Shown: piece after piece, positions 5,770 through 14,273 of the stretch | Layout: each line of letters opens with the position of its first letter | Position numbering within the stretch: the stretch's first letter is position 1 | Source of the DNA: UBA8904 sp035448625 | GTDB taxonomy: Bacteria; Desulfobacterota; Syntrophia; Syntrophales; Smithellaceae | Direction: 5' to 3' | Assembly: GCA_035448625.1 (NCBI GenBank) | Contig: DAOTJI010000066.1 | Coordinates: forward strand, 1 to 15,397 | DNA length: 15,397 bases | Program-made: the position numbers and the translations under genes | Notes under the pieces: model-generated | The model's input: the letters and a program-made list of their open reading frames with translations, nothing else | What the model was told of the DNA's origin: nothing | Databases searched by the model: none

Positions 5770-6570
5770 ATGTCTCTTGTCCGCGTCATTGAAGACACCT
5801 TTTTCGCCGTCTGCCGCTACTGGGGCGGCCTCCAAAACGCCTTTGATGTTTTTGGTCCGGTCCGTGCGATGCAAACCGGGATCGCCTCGGCCGATCTGAA
5901 CATGGTCTGGAGCGAAGAACCCCTGAAGCCGGAAGATGAGCCATGGGTCCGGCAGATTGAAAAATATTATGAAGGAGAGGCCCTGCCCTACTGGTGGTGG
6001 GTATTTCCCCGTTCCAAAACCGCGGAGACGATCCGGCTGCTCAAAGAAACAGGCCACGTGCATCTGCTGAACAGACCGTGCCTGCTGGCGGATTTGGGCG
6101 TTTTGCCGCTCTTCGAGCCGTCGGCAATGGTCCGCCGGGTTGAAAATCAGGAAGACCTCACGATCTGGAAACAGGTGACCTTTGCCGGGTTTGATTTTCC
6201 TTCCGGGGATTGGGATGCTTATGATCGCTTCACCGGCGCCTTCCCTTGCGATCCCCGCTCTCCCCAAAAAGCCTTTCTGGCGTTTGACGGCGGCAAACCG
6301 GCGGCAGCCTCCCTGCTTTTTCTGGCAAACCAGGCCGCGGGTCTTTATTTTATCACGACGCTTGCCGAACATCGCCGGCGGGGCATCGGCCGAAAGCTGG
6401 TTTTGGCGACGCTGCATCATGCCCGGGCGGCGGGCGCCCGTTATGCGTCCCTTCAATCCTCACCGGACGGCCTGAGCGTCTATGAAAAGGCGGGATTTAA
6501 AGAATACTGCCGCGTGGATATCTATGGCCGGAAGGCAGGGTCAGAGCTCCCGCCAGCGATGCCGGATTGA
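5770..6570 (+). CDS. GNAT-family N-acetyltransferase
   Basis: A 266-residue protein. The C-terminal part (about 120-255) is a GNAT acetyltransferase: the acetyl-CoA pyrophosphate loop reads HRRRGIGRKLV (201-211) and is followed by the SVYEKAGF motif (236-243) seen near the end of this fold. The first 110 residues contain a Trp/Tyr-rich YWWWVFP stretch (74-80) and look like a degenerate first GNAT-like half, which some members of this group have. It would transfer an acetyl group to a small amine or a protein; the substrate cannot be read from sequence. The ATG is 5 bases after the pdxT stop, so it is probably the last gene of a pdxS-pdxT operon. The 155 bp between it and the converging purF gene hold no gene that I can support. 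Confidence 0.85.
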   Translation: MSLVRVIEDTFFAVCRYWGGLQNAFDVFGPVRAMQTGIASADLNMVWSEEPLKPEDEPWVRQIEKYYEGEALPYWWWVFPRSKTAETIRLLKETGHVHLLNRPCLLADLGVLPLFEPSAMVRRVENQEDLTIWKQVTFAGFDFPSGDWDAYDRFTGAFPCDPRSPQKAFLAFDGGKPAAASLLFLANQAAGLYFITTLAEHRRRGIGRKLVLATLHHARAAGARYASLQSSPDGLSVYEKAGFKEYCRVDIYGRKAGSELPPAMPD

Positions 6571-6725
6571 GGATCAGCAGGGTGACGAAAACCCGAAAGC
6601 CGCAGGCCGCTGCCTATCCGATCCCCACCGCGATGGACGGCAAGGTTTCCATGCTCCGGTTTTTGCACCCCGGGGCGGAAAAAGGGATGCCGAATTCAAG
6701 AGCAGGATTTCAGCCGAAGAAAAAA

Positions 6726-8150
6726 TCACTTCAATTCCATGCAGTACTTGTCGATTTTCACGGGCGGGGCAATGGGGTAGTCGCCGGTGTAGCAGGCCAG
6801 GCAGAAGCAGTCTTTGGACAGGCCGGTGGCCCGGACCATGCCGTCCACGGTCAGGTAGTGCAGCGAATCCAGACCGATGAATTCGGCAATCGCCTGTTCG
6901 GTTTCCTTTTTGGCGGCGATCAGTTCCCCTTTGGAGGAAAAGTCAATCCCGTAGGGACAGGGGAAAAGCGTCGGCGGACAGCTGATGACCATGTGCAGTT
7001 CCTTCACGCCGATTTCCCGCAGGTTCTTCACGCGATTGCGGCTCGTGGTGCCGCGGATGACGGAATCCTCGACAATCATGACTTTCCGGCCGGCCAGAAG
7101 CGGCTTGACCGGATTGAGTTTGACGCGCACGCCGAAATCGCGCATGGGCTGCGTCGGCTGAATGAAGGTGCGCCCCACGTAGTGATTGCGGATCATGCCC
7201 ATTTCAAAGGGAATGCCGCTTTCCTCCGCGTAGCCGATGGCGGCGTAGTTTCCGGAATCCGGAAACGGCATGACCAGATCGACCTCCGGCCTGTATTCCC
7301 GGGCCAGTTCGTGGCCCAGCCGCTTGCGGCAGAGATACACGTTTTGGCCGAAGATCTGGCTGTCGGGGCGTGAAAAGTAAATCAGCTCGAAAATGCAGTG
7401 GCAGGGCTTCACCGGCGCAAACGGCTTGAAGCTCGAACACCCCTCGGCGCCGATGATGAGGATTTCTCCGGGTTCGACGTCGCGGATATATTCGGCGCCC
7501 ACCAGGTCAAAGGCGCAGGTTTCCGAAGCCACCACCCAGCCGTCGTTCAGTTTTCCCAGCGCCAGGGGGCGAAAACCGCGCGGATCACGGGCGGCGATGA
7601 TCCGGTTTCGGGTCAGCATCACCAGAGAATAGGCGCCTTCAACCTGCTGAAGCGCTATGCAGAGCGCCTTTTCCAAACCTCTTTTCAGGTGCGGCGCCAT
7701 CAGATGAATAATGACCTCGCTGTCCATCGTGGATTGAAAAATGGACCCCCGGCCTTCCAGTTCCGACCGCAGGGACTGGGCGTTCACGATGTTGCCGTTG
7801 TGTCCCAGCGCGTAGTATTCCTCGCCGACATGCACCAGAAAAGGCTGCGCGTTGGAAAGGGTGGAGGAACCGGTCGTGGAGTAGCGCACGTGGCCGATGG
7901 CCAGCGATCCCTCCAGTTTTTGCAGAATATTCTCATTGAAGACGGAAGAGGCAAGGCCCATTCCCTTGTGTTCGGAAACGCGGCATCCGTCGGAGGCAAC
8001 GATACCCGCGGATTCCTGCCCGCGGTGCTGCAGGGCAAAGAGGCCGAAGTACGTCGCGCGGGCGGCATCCTCGTTCCCGTAAATGGCGAAAAGGCCGCAC
8101 GCCTCGCGGGGCCGGCCGGGATTTTTAAGGGTGTCTTGAAATGAATGCAT
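6726..8150 (-). CDS. purF: Amidophosphoribosyltransferase PurF ([4Fe-4S], Bacillus-type)
   Basis: A 474-residue enzyme that starts purine synthesis by making 5-phosphoribosylamine from PRPP and glutamine. The N-terminal Ntn glutaminase domain has a 17-residue propeptide; cleavage would expose C18 in REACGLFAIYG as the nucleophile. The PRPP-binding loop VMIVEDSVIRGTT lies at 357-369. Cysteines at 252, 398, 450 and 453 (the last two in CFCLACYTG) match the ligands of the iron-sulfur cluster of the Bacillus subtilis type, which is oxygen-labile; this suits an anaerobe but does not prove it. I chose the ATG at 8148-8150, whose A is shared with the carB TGA stop (TGATG), so translation is likely coupled. 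A TTG one codon earlier is possible. It is the last gene of the minus-strand pyrG-carA-carB-purF run. Confidence 0.96.
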   Translation of the reverse strand: MHSFQDTLKNPGRPREACGLFAIYGNEDAARATYFGLFALQHRGQESAGIVASDGCRVSEHKGMGLASSVFNENILQKLEGSLAIGHVRYSTTGSSTLSNAQPFLVHVGEEYYALGHNGNIVNAQSLRSELEGRGSIFQSTMDSEVIIHLMAPHLKRGLEKALCIALQQVEGAYSLVMLTRNRIIAARDPRGFRPLALGKLNDGWVVASETCAFDLVGAEYIRDVEPGEILIIGAEGCSSFKPFAPVKPCHCIFELIYFSRPDSQIFGQNVYLCRKRLGHELAREYRPEVDLVMPFPDSGNYAAIGYAEESGIPFEMGMIRNHYVGRTFIQPTQPMRDFGVRVKLNPVKPLLAGRKVMIVEDSVIRGTTSRNRVKNLREIGVKELHMVISCPPTLFPCPYGIDFSSKGELIAAKKETEQAIAEFIGLDSLHYLTVDGMVRATGLSKDCFCLACYTGDYPIAPPVKIDKYCMELK

Positions 8151-11100
8151 CAATCGTCTCTTCCTGGTTTCACGCTAAACGGTACAAGTCGGGTCGCGCT
8201 CCGCTCGCCCGGAATGACGGCCCCATTCTGCTTTTTGTAATATTCCTGCAGGGGGCACACGCCCCAGTCTTCTTCAATCCACGCCTTTGCCGCTTCGGCG
8301 AGCGCCCGTGCGCCGGCCAGGGTCGTGGTGTATAGAATGTTGTACGATAAGGCGCCGTGGCGGATCGAATACGCGTCCTGCGTGGACTTGCGTCCGACGC
8401 TGGTGTTGATCACCATTTGGATGTCGCCGTTTTTGATCAAATCCACCACATGCGGCCGTCCTTCGCTCACCTTGCGAACCGTCGCCGCCGCGGTTCCCCG
8501 GCCGTTCAGATAGGCAGCCGTTCCCGACGTCGCCAGAATTTTGAAGCCCAGCTTTGCCAGTGATGCGGCCACGTCCGCAATCCCTTCCTTGTGGCGGTCG
8601 TGAACGCTGATGAAGACGCTGCCGGACGAGGGCATTTGGAAGCCGGCGGCCATCTGGGACTTGGCAAAGGCCATCCCGAAGGAGCGGTCGATGCCCATCA
8701 CCTCGCCGGTGGATTTCATTTCCGGCCCCAGAATGATGTCCGCGCCGGGAAAGCGGTTGAACGGAAAGACCGCTTCCTTGACGGATACATGCTTCGGCAC
8801 GATGGTTTTCGTGAAACCCAGATCCTGAAGCGTTTTGCCCAGCATGACCCGTGTGGCAATCTTCGCCAGCGGCACGCCGACGGCTTTGCTTACGAAAGGC
8901 ACCGTGCGCGACGCGCGGGGGTTGACCTCCAGAACATACAGTTCTTTGTCCTTGATGGCGTACTGGATGTTCATCAGGCCGACGACGCCCAGCTCGGCGG
9001 CCAGCATTTTGGTTTGCGCATCGATGCGCTCCATCATCGACGGAGCAATCGTGACGGGCGGCAGAATGCAGGCGGAGTCTCCCGAGTGAATGCCCGCTTC
9101 CTCGATATGCTCCATGATGCCCGCGACCACGGTAGTCCGGCCGTCGGAAATCGCGTCCACATCGACTTCCACGGCGTCTTCCAGAAACCGGTCGATCAGC
9201 ACCGGATGCCCCGGCGAAACCAGAAGCGCTCTGGCCATGAATGACCGCAGGGTTTCGGGATCGTAGACGATTTCCATGGACCGGCCGCCCAGTACGTAGG
9301 AGGGGCGCACCAGCACCGGGTAGCCGATGCGGCCGGCGGCGGCCAGCGCTTCTTCCACGTTCATCGCCGTGTCGTTGTCCGGCTGTTTGAGGTTCAGTTT
9401 TTTGACGATTTCCTGGAAACGGTCACGGTTTTCCGCGCGGTCGATGGCGGCAGGCGACGTCCCGATGATCGGAACACCCGCCTCCTCCAGCCCCCGGGCC
9501 AGATTAAGCGGCGTCTGGCCGCCGAACTGCACGATCACGCCGTCGGGCTTTTCCGCCTCAAGGATGTGCAGAACGTCCTCGAGCGTCACCGGCTCGAAGA
9601 ACAATTTGTCGGACGTGTCGTAGTCGGTGCTGACCGTCTCCGGGTTGGAATTGATCATGATGCTTTCGATGCCTTCTTCCGAGAGGGCGAACGAGGCATG
9701 AACACAGCAGTAGTCGAACTCAATGCCCTGGCCGATACGGTTGGGCCCGCCGCCGATGATCGCGATTTTCTTTTTGGCGGATGGACGAATTTCATTTTCC
9801 TGCTCGTAGGTGGAGTAGTAATAGGGCGTGTAGGCTTCAAACTCCGCCGCGCAGGTGTCCACCAGCTTATAGACGGGAGCGATGTTTTCCCGCTTTCGCC
9901 AATCGCGGATTTCAGATTCCGTTTTATTCCAGAGTTCCCCCAGCGCGCGGTCGGAAAATCCCATTTTTTTGGCGTCGCGCAAAAGCTCCGCCGAGGGTTG
10001 GGCTCCGGCCAGCTCCTCTTCCGCCTCCAGAATCTCCCGGATCTGATGCAAAAACCAGGGATCGATCTTCGTCCAATCGTGCACGTCGTCGATCGCTATC
10101 CCGTTTTTCAGCGCTTCGGCGATGTAAAAAAGCCGCAGAGAGTTGGGTTGAATGAGCTTGCTTTGCAGCAGTTGGTTTCTGGCCTGCTCCTCTTCAGGGA
10201 GCGCCTGGCCGAGGCCGAAGCGACCGATCTCCAGCGAGCGGACGGCCTTTTGCAGCGATTCCTTGAACGTCCGCCCGATCGCCATCGTTTCGCCCACCGA
10301 CTTCATCGACGTCGTGAGATAATCTTCCGTCTCGGGAAATTTCTCAAACGTCCAGCGGGGAATTTTGGTCACCACATAGTCAATGGCAGGTTCAAAGGAC
10401 GCCATCGTTTCGCGTGTGATGTCGTTGGGAATTTCATCGAGCGTGTAGCCCACCGCGAGTTTCGCGGCGATCTTGGCAATCGGGAACCCCGTGGCCTTGG
10501 AGGCGAGCGCCGAAGAGCGCGACACGCGCGGATTCATCTCGACGACGATCATTTCTCCGGTTTTCGGATGAACGGCAAACTGGACGTTGGAGCCGCCCGT
10601 CTCCACGCCGATTTCCCGCATGATGGCGATGGCCGCATTCCGCATTTTTTGATATTCGCGGTCGGTGAGCGTCTGCGCGGGGGCGACGGTGATGGATTCG
10701 CCGGTGTGGACGCCCATCGCGTCGAAGTTTTCGATCGAACAGATGATGACGACATTATCGGCCCGGTCGCGCATCACTTCCAGCTCGTATTCCTTCCAGC
10801 CCAGGACCGACTGCTCGACCATCACTTCGGAGATCATGCTCGCTTCGAGGCCTGCCTTGGCGATTTCGTTGAGCTCTTCCCGGTTGTAGGCCACGCCGCT
10901 GCCGGTTCCGCCCAGGGTGAAGGCGGCCCGGATGATAATCGGGAAGCCGATCTCTTCGGCGATGTTGACGACTTCGTTCATGTTGCGGGCAAAGCCGCTT
11001 TTGGGCATGGCAAGGCCGATGCGCTCCATCGCGTGGCGGAACTTTTCCCGGTCTTCGGCCTTGTGGATGACCGGGAGAGATGCGCCGATCATTTCGACGC

Positions 11101-11434
11101 CGTACCGGGCCAGGACGCCTGATTCGGCCAGCGCCACGGCGGTATTGAGGCCGGTCTGTCCGCCCAGGGTCGGCAAAAGCGCGTCCGGCCGCTCGCTCGC
11201 GATGATTTTCTCCACGGCTTCCGGCGTGATCGGCTCGACGTAGGTGCGGTCGGCCATTTCCGGATCGGTCATGATGGTGGCCGGATTGGAGTTGATGAGG
11301 ATGACTTCATAGCCTTCCTCCCGCAGCGCTTTGCACGCCTGTGTGCCGGAATAGTCGAACTCACAGGCCTGGCTGATGATGATCGGCCCGGAGCCGATGA
11401 GCAGTATCTTTTTGATGTCGGTTCGTTTCGGCAA
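8150..11434 (-). CDS. carB: Carbamoyl phosphate synthetase large subunit CarB
   Basis: A 1094-residue enzyme that makes carbamoyl phosphate from bicarbonate, ammonia (from CarA) and two ATP, for pyrimidine and arginine synthesis. Two homologous ATP-grasp halves are visible: the first begins KILLIGSGPIIISQACEFDY and the second, near residue 560, has GGGPNRIGQGIEFDY. Each has its INSNPxT motif. The C-terminal allosteric MGS-like domain carries ATSGTAAYL and INTSVG. The start is a TTG at 11432-11434; the following PKRTDIKKI is the standard family N-terminus and no ATG fits. The gene starts 3 bases after the carA stop, with AAGG as a ribosome site within carA. The protein is about 20 residues longer than usual, because a tail beginning near GAVIPGERSATR follows the normal end around PLQEYYKKQ. 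Confidence 0.97.
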   Translation of the reverse strand: MPKRTDIKKILLIGSGPIIISQACEFDYSGTQACKALREEGYEVILINSNPATIMTDPEMADRTYVEPITPEAVEKIIASERPDALLPTLGGQTGLNTAVALAESGVLARYGVEMIGASLPVIHKAEDREKFRHAMERIGLAMPKSGFARNMNEVVNIAEEIGFPIIIRAAFTLGGTGSGVAYNREELNEIAKAGLEASMISEVMVEQSVLGWKEYELEVMRDRADNVVIICSIENFDAMGVHTGESITVAPAQTLTDREYQKMRNAAIAIMREIGVETGGSNVQFAVHPKTGEMIVVEMNPRVSRSSALASKATGFPIAKIAAKLAVGYTLDEIPNDITRETMASFEPAIDYVVTKIPRWTFEKFPETEDYLTTSMKSVGETMAIGRTFKESLQKAVRSLEIGRFGLGQALPEEEQARNQLLQSKLIQPNSLRLFYIAEALKNGIAIDDVHDWTKIDPWFLHQIREILEAEEELAGAQPSAELLRDAKKMGFSDRALGELWNKTESEIRDWRKRENIAPVYKLVDTCAAEFEAYTPYYYSTYEQENEIRPSAKKKIAIIGGGPNRIGQGIEFDYCCVHASFALSEEGIESIMINSNPETVSTDYDTSDKLFFEPVTLEDVLHILEAEKPDGVIVQFGGQTPLNLARGLEEAGVPIIGTSPAAIDRAENRDRFQEIVKKLNLKQPDNDTAMNVEEALAAAGRIGYPVLVRPSYVLGGRSMEIVYDPETLRSFMARALLVSPGHPVLIDRFLEDAVEVDVDAISDGRTTVVAGIMEHIEEAGIHSGDSACILPPVTIAPSMMERIDAQTKMLAAELGVVGLMNIQYAIKDKELYVLEVNPRASRTVPFVSKAVGVPLAKIATRVMLGKTLQDLGFTKTIVPKHVSVKEAVFPFNRFPGADIILGPEMKSTGEVMGIDRSFGMAFAKSQMAAGFQMPSSGSVFISVHDRHKEGIADVAASLAKLGFKILATSGTAAYLNGRGTAAATVRKVSEGRPHVVDLIKNGDIQMVINTSVGRKSTQDAYSIRHGALSYNILYTTTLAGARALAEAAKAWIEEDWGVCPLQEYYKKQNGAVIPGERSATRLVPFSVKPGRDD
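8181..8218 (-). repeat. Possible dispersed palindromic-repeat fragment forming the CarB C-terminal tail
   Basis: The minus strand begins GTCATTCCGGGCGAGCGGAG, the look of a common class of extragenic palindromic repeats that start GTCATTCCGGG. Only one half is well preserved. It encodes the extra C-terminal residues of CarB. This is pattern recognition without a genome-wide search; one copy alone cannot prove that it is a repeat. Confidence 0.35.
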
Positions 11435-11437
11435 GGG

Positions 11438-12568
11438 TTACCTTCGCTTTTTCATCATGGCCACGAACCGGGAAAACAGATATTCCGTATCGCGGGGTCC
11501 CGGCGCCGCCTCGGGGTGGTATTGCACGCTCATCGCGCCTTCCATTTGCATCCCTTCGGAGGTTGCGTCGTTGAGGTTTGTAAAGGTCGGGGACGCTTTT
11601 CCCCCGACCGATTCCGGTGCCACCACAAAACCGTGGTTCTGGGACGTGATTTCCACCCGGCCGGTTTTCAGATTTTTCACGGGCTGGTTGATGCCGTGGT
11701 GGCCGAATTTCAGTTTTTGGGTCCTGCCGCCCACGGCCTGGCCGAGAATCTGATGCCCCAGGCAGATTCCGAACACAGGCATTTTCCCAAGCACGCCCCG
11801 GGCGGTCTCCACAAGATACGGCAGCGCGGCCGGGTCGCCCGGCCCGTTGGAGAAAAGAATGCCGTCCGGGTCGCAGGACAGGACCTGCCGGCCCGTGGCT
11901 TCCGCCGGAAGAACCATGACTTCGCAACCGTGCGATTCCAGAATCCTCAGAATATTATATTTGACGCCGCAGTCCAGCACGACGACCCGGAGCTTTCCCG
12001 GCGATTTCCCGACGGGAGGGCCGAAGGCTTCTGGTGCGCCTTGGTTCCAGCGATAAGGCTTGGTGCAGGAAACTTCCCGCACCAGGTCCCTGCCGACCAG
12101 CCCGGGAGCGTTTTGCACTTTTTCAAGCAGAGAAGGAATGTCTCTCGAAACCGTCGAAAGAATCCCCTTCATTGAACCGGACCGGCGCAGGCGGCGCGTC
12201 AGGGCGCGCGTGTCCAGGCCCTCCATGCCGATCTTTCCCGCGTCCTCCAGATAAGCCCGGAGGCTTTTTGTCATCCGCCAGTTGCTGGGGTGGGATTGAT
12301 ATTCCCGGACAAGGAACCCTTCCAGATGAAGGCCCGCCGATTCCATGTCCTCGTCATTGACGCCGGTGTTGCCGATGAGCGGATACGTCATGGCAACGAT
12401 CTGGCCTTTATAGGATGGGTCGGTTACGATTTCCTGATAGCCGGTCATGCCCGTGTTGAAGACGACTTCCCCAAGAGCTTCTCCCGCGCCGGCAAAGGCG
12501 GACCCTTCGAAAACGCTTCCGTCTTCGAGAACGAGTAGGGCCCGGCGGTTTTTCTTAAACGGTGACAT
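11438..12568 (-). CDS. carA: Carbamoyl phosphate synthetase small (glutaminase) subunit CarA
   Basis: A 376-residue class I glutamine amidotransferase that supplies ammonia to CarB through an internal tunnel. The N-terminal CPSase small-subunit domain (about 8-140) contains GSVFEG and VFNTGMTGYQEIVTDPSY, and the C-terminal glutaminase domain begins near 193. The triad is C269 in FGICLGHQ, with H351 and E353 in QYHPEA. The ATG at 12566-12568 gives the usual N-terminus; the frame remains open 39 codons upstream into pyrG, but that part reads as a pyrG shadow. The start is 8 bases after the pyrG stop. The product pairs with CarB encoded 3 bases downstream. Confidence 0.96.
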   Translation of the reverse strand: MSPFKKNRRALLVLEDGSVFEGSAFAGAGEALGEVVFNTGMTGYQEIVTDPSYKGQIVAMTYPLIGNTGVNDEDMESAGLHLEGFLVREYQSHPSNWRMTKSLRAYLEDAGKIGMEGLDTRALTRRLRRSGSMKGILSTVSRDIPSLLEKVQNAPGLVGRDLVREVSCTKPYRWNQGAPEAFGPPVGKSPGKLRVVVLDCGVKYNILRILESHGCEVMVLPAEATGRQVLSCDPDGILFSNGPGDPAALPYLVETARGVLGKMPVFGICLGHQILGQAVGGRTQKLKFGHHGINQPVKNLKTGRVEITSQNHGFVVAPESVGGKASPTFTNLNDATSEGMQMEGAMSVQYHPEAAPGPRDTEYLFSRFVAMMKKRR

Positions 12569-12576
12569 GGGATTGC

Positions 12577-14193
12577 CTATCTCCCCGGGTTCTTCGGCGT
12601 CTGTTTCAGCGCCGCCTCGATGAATTTGCTGAACAGCGGGTGCGGCGACGTCGGGCGGGATTTGAATTCCGGATGAAACTGGCACCCGAGAAACCAGGGG
12701 TGGTCGGCAATTTCGACAATCTCCGCCAGCGTCCCGTCCGGCGACGCACCGGTAATGCGCAGTCCCTTTTCGGTCAGCGTTTTTTTGAAATCATTGTTGA
12801 ACTCATAGCGGTGCCGGTGCCTCTCTGAGATTTCACTTTGGCCGTAAGCGTCAAAGGCAAAGGAAGATTCCACGATGGCGCAGGGCCACGCGCCCAGCCT
12901 CATGGACGCGCCCTTGTCCCGTACGGTGCGCTGCTCCGGCAGCAGATCAATGACCGGATGCGGGGTTGCCGGATCAAACTCGGAGCTGTTGGCGTCGGTC
13001 AGGCCGCAGACATCACGGGCGTATTCGATCACCGCCATCTGCATGCCCAGACAGATGCCGAAATAGGGGATTTGGTTTTCCCGGGCGTAGCGCGCCGCCA
13101 GGATCATGCCTTCGATGCCGCGGTTGCCGAAACCGCCCGGCACCAGCACGGCATTCACATCCGACAGATGGCGGTCCGCGCCTTCCTGCGCGATCTTTTC
13201 CGTATCGACAAATTTCAGCTTCACCCGGCAGTTGTTGGCGATGCCGCCGTGCACAAGGGCCTCGTTCAGGCTTTTGTAGGAATCCGTGAGGTTGACGTAT
13301 TTGCCGGCGATGCCGATGCACACCTCGTAGGCCGGGTGGTGGAATTTCTCAACCACATTTTCCCATTCCGCAAGCTTCGGCCGGCCGGTCCACATATTGA
13401 GCAGTTCGATGATCTTTGCGTCGAGCCCCTCGCGGTGAAAAACAATCGGGACTTCGTAGATGCAGCCGACGTCCTTTGCCGTGAAAACGGAAGACACCTC
13501 CACGTTGCAGAAAAGGGCGATTTTCGCCTTGATGTCGTCGGACAGAAAGTTTTCCGTCCGGCACAGAAGAATGTCCGGCTGAATGCCGATTTCGCGCAGC
13601 GCCTTCACGCTGTGCTGCGTGGGTTTCGTCTTCACTTCCCCGGCGGTTTTGATGAACGGCACCCAGGTCAGGTGGATGAAGATGGCGTTTTGACGGCCCG
13701 CTTCGTTGCGGAACTGGCGGATGGCTTCCAGAAAGGGAAGGCTTTCGATGTCGCCCACCGTGCCGCCGATTTCCACGATGGAAACGTCGAACCCTTGCAC
13801 GGTTTCACGGATGAAGTCCTTGATCTCATTCGTGATGTGAGGAATCACCTGAACGGTTTTGCCCAGGTAGTCGCCGCGTCTTTCTTTGGTAATGACGGAG
13901 AAGTAGACCTGTCCGGTCGTCAGGTTGTTGCGCCTGCCCATGCAGGTGGAGGAAAATCTTTCGTAATGCCCCAAATCCAGATCCGTTTCGGCGCCGTCGT
14001 CCGTGACGAAGACCTCTCCGTGCTGAAACGGGCTCATGGTGCCGGGATCCACATTGATGTAGGGATCCAGCTTCTGATTGGTGACGCGAAGACCGCGCGA
14101 CTCCAGGACGGCGGCAATCGATGCCGCCGCCAGGCCCTTTCCCAGCGACGACAGAACGCCGCCGGTCACAAAAATAAATTTCGTATTCTTCAT
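12577..14193 (-). CDS. pyrG: CTP synthase PyrG
   Basis: A 538-residue enzyme that aminates UTP to CTP with ATP and glutamine. The N-terminal synthase domain has the P-loop-like start FVTGGVLSSLGKG (8-20), the LDPYINVDPGTMSPFQHGEVFV region (42-63) and the EIGGTVGDIES UTP-site motif (141-151). The C-terminal class I glutaminase domain has C381 in FGICLGMQ, and H507 and E509 in QFHPEF. Length is normal. The ATG at 14191-14193 has a ribosome site (AAAGGA) six to seven bases upstream; a longer in-frame start at 14316 lies inside the preceding gene and is not needed. It heads a run of four closely spaced nucleotide genes. Confidence 0.97.
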   Translation of the reverse strand: MKNTKFIFVTGGVLSSLGKGLAAASIAAVLESRGLRVTNQKLDPYINVDPGTMSPFQHGEVFVTDDGAETDLDLGHYERFSSTCMGRRNNLTTGQVYFSVITKERRGDYLGKTVQVIPHITNEIKDFIRETVQGFDVSIVEIGGTVGDIESLPFLEAIRQFRNEAGRQNAIFIHLTWVPFIKTAGEVKTKPTQHSVKALREIGIQPDILLCRTENFLSDDIKAKIALFCNVEVSSVFTAKDVGCIYEVPIVFHREGLDAKIIELLNMWTGRPKLAEWENVVEKFHHPAYEVCIGIAGKYVNLTDSYKSLNEALVHGGIANNCRVKLKFVDTEKIAQEGADRHLSDVNAVLVPGGFGNRGIEGMILAARYARENQIPYFGICLGMQMAVIEYARDVCGLTDANSSEFDPATPHPVIDLLPEQRTVRDKGASMRLGAWPCAIVESSFAFDAYGQSEISERHRHRYEFNNDFKKTLTEKGLRITGASPDGTLAEIVEIADHPWFLGCQFHPEFKSRPTSPHPLFSKFIEAALKQTPKNPGR

Positions 14194-14225
14194 GGTTGAT
14201 CCTTTGGACGTTCCATGGCCGCTCC

Positions 14226-14268
14226 AAAGAAAAAGCGCGCGGCAGGAAAGATCAGGCGCTCCCTGCCG
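14226..14268 (-). terminator. Weak Rho-independent terminator candidate behind glnN
   Basis: On the minus strand CGGCAGG (14268-14262) pairs with CCTGCCG (14246-14240) around a 15-base loop; after CGCGC comes TTTTTCTTT (14234-14226). The stem is GC-rich, but the loop is long and the T run starts five bases after the stem, so it may only attenuate transcription between glnN and pyrG. Confidence 0.45.
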
Positions 14269-14273
14269 TCGGG

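Noticed and set aside
6571..6725. Possible small gene or bidirectional terminator between the GNAT gene and purF
   Set aside because: The best dyad (TTTTT-GCA-CCCC against GGGG-CGG-AAAAA, 6660-6683) has no loop and an internal mismatch. Open frames here have no ribosome site or recognisable product. I see nothing supportable.
9566..11122. 518-codon open frame opposite carB
   Set aside because: Same effect of GC-rich codon use; the carB reading is strongly conserved and this one is His/Arg/Asp-rich and unlike a folded protein.
12838..14199. 453-codon open frame opposite pyrG
   Set aside because: Shadow of pyrG; no motif and no ribosome site.
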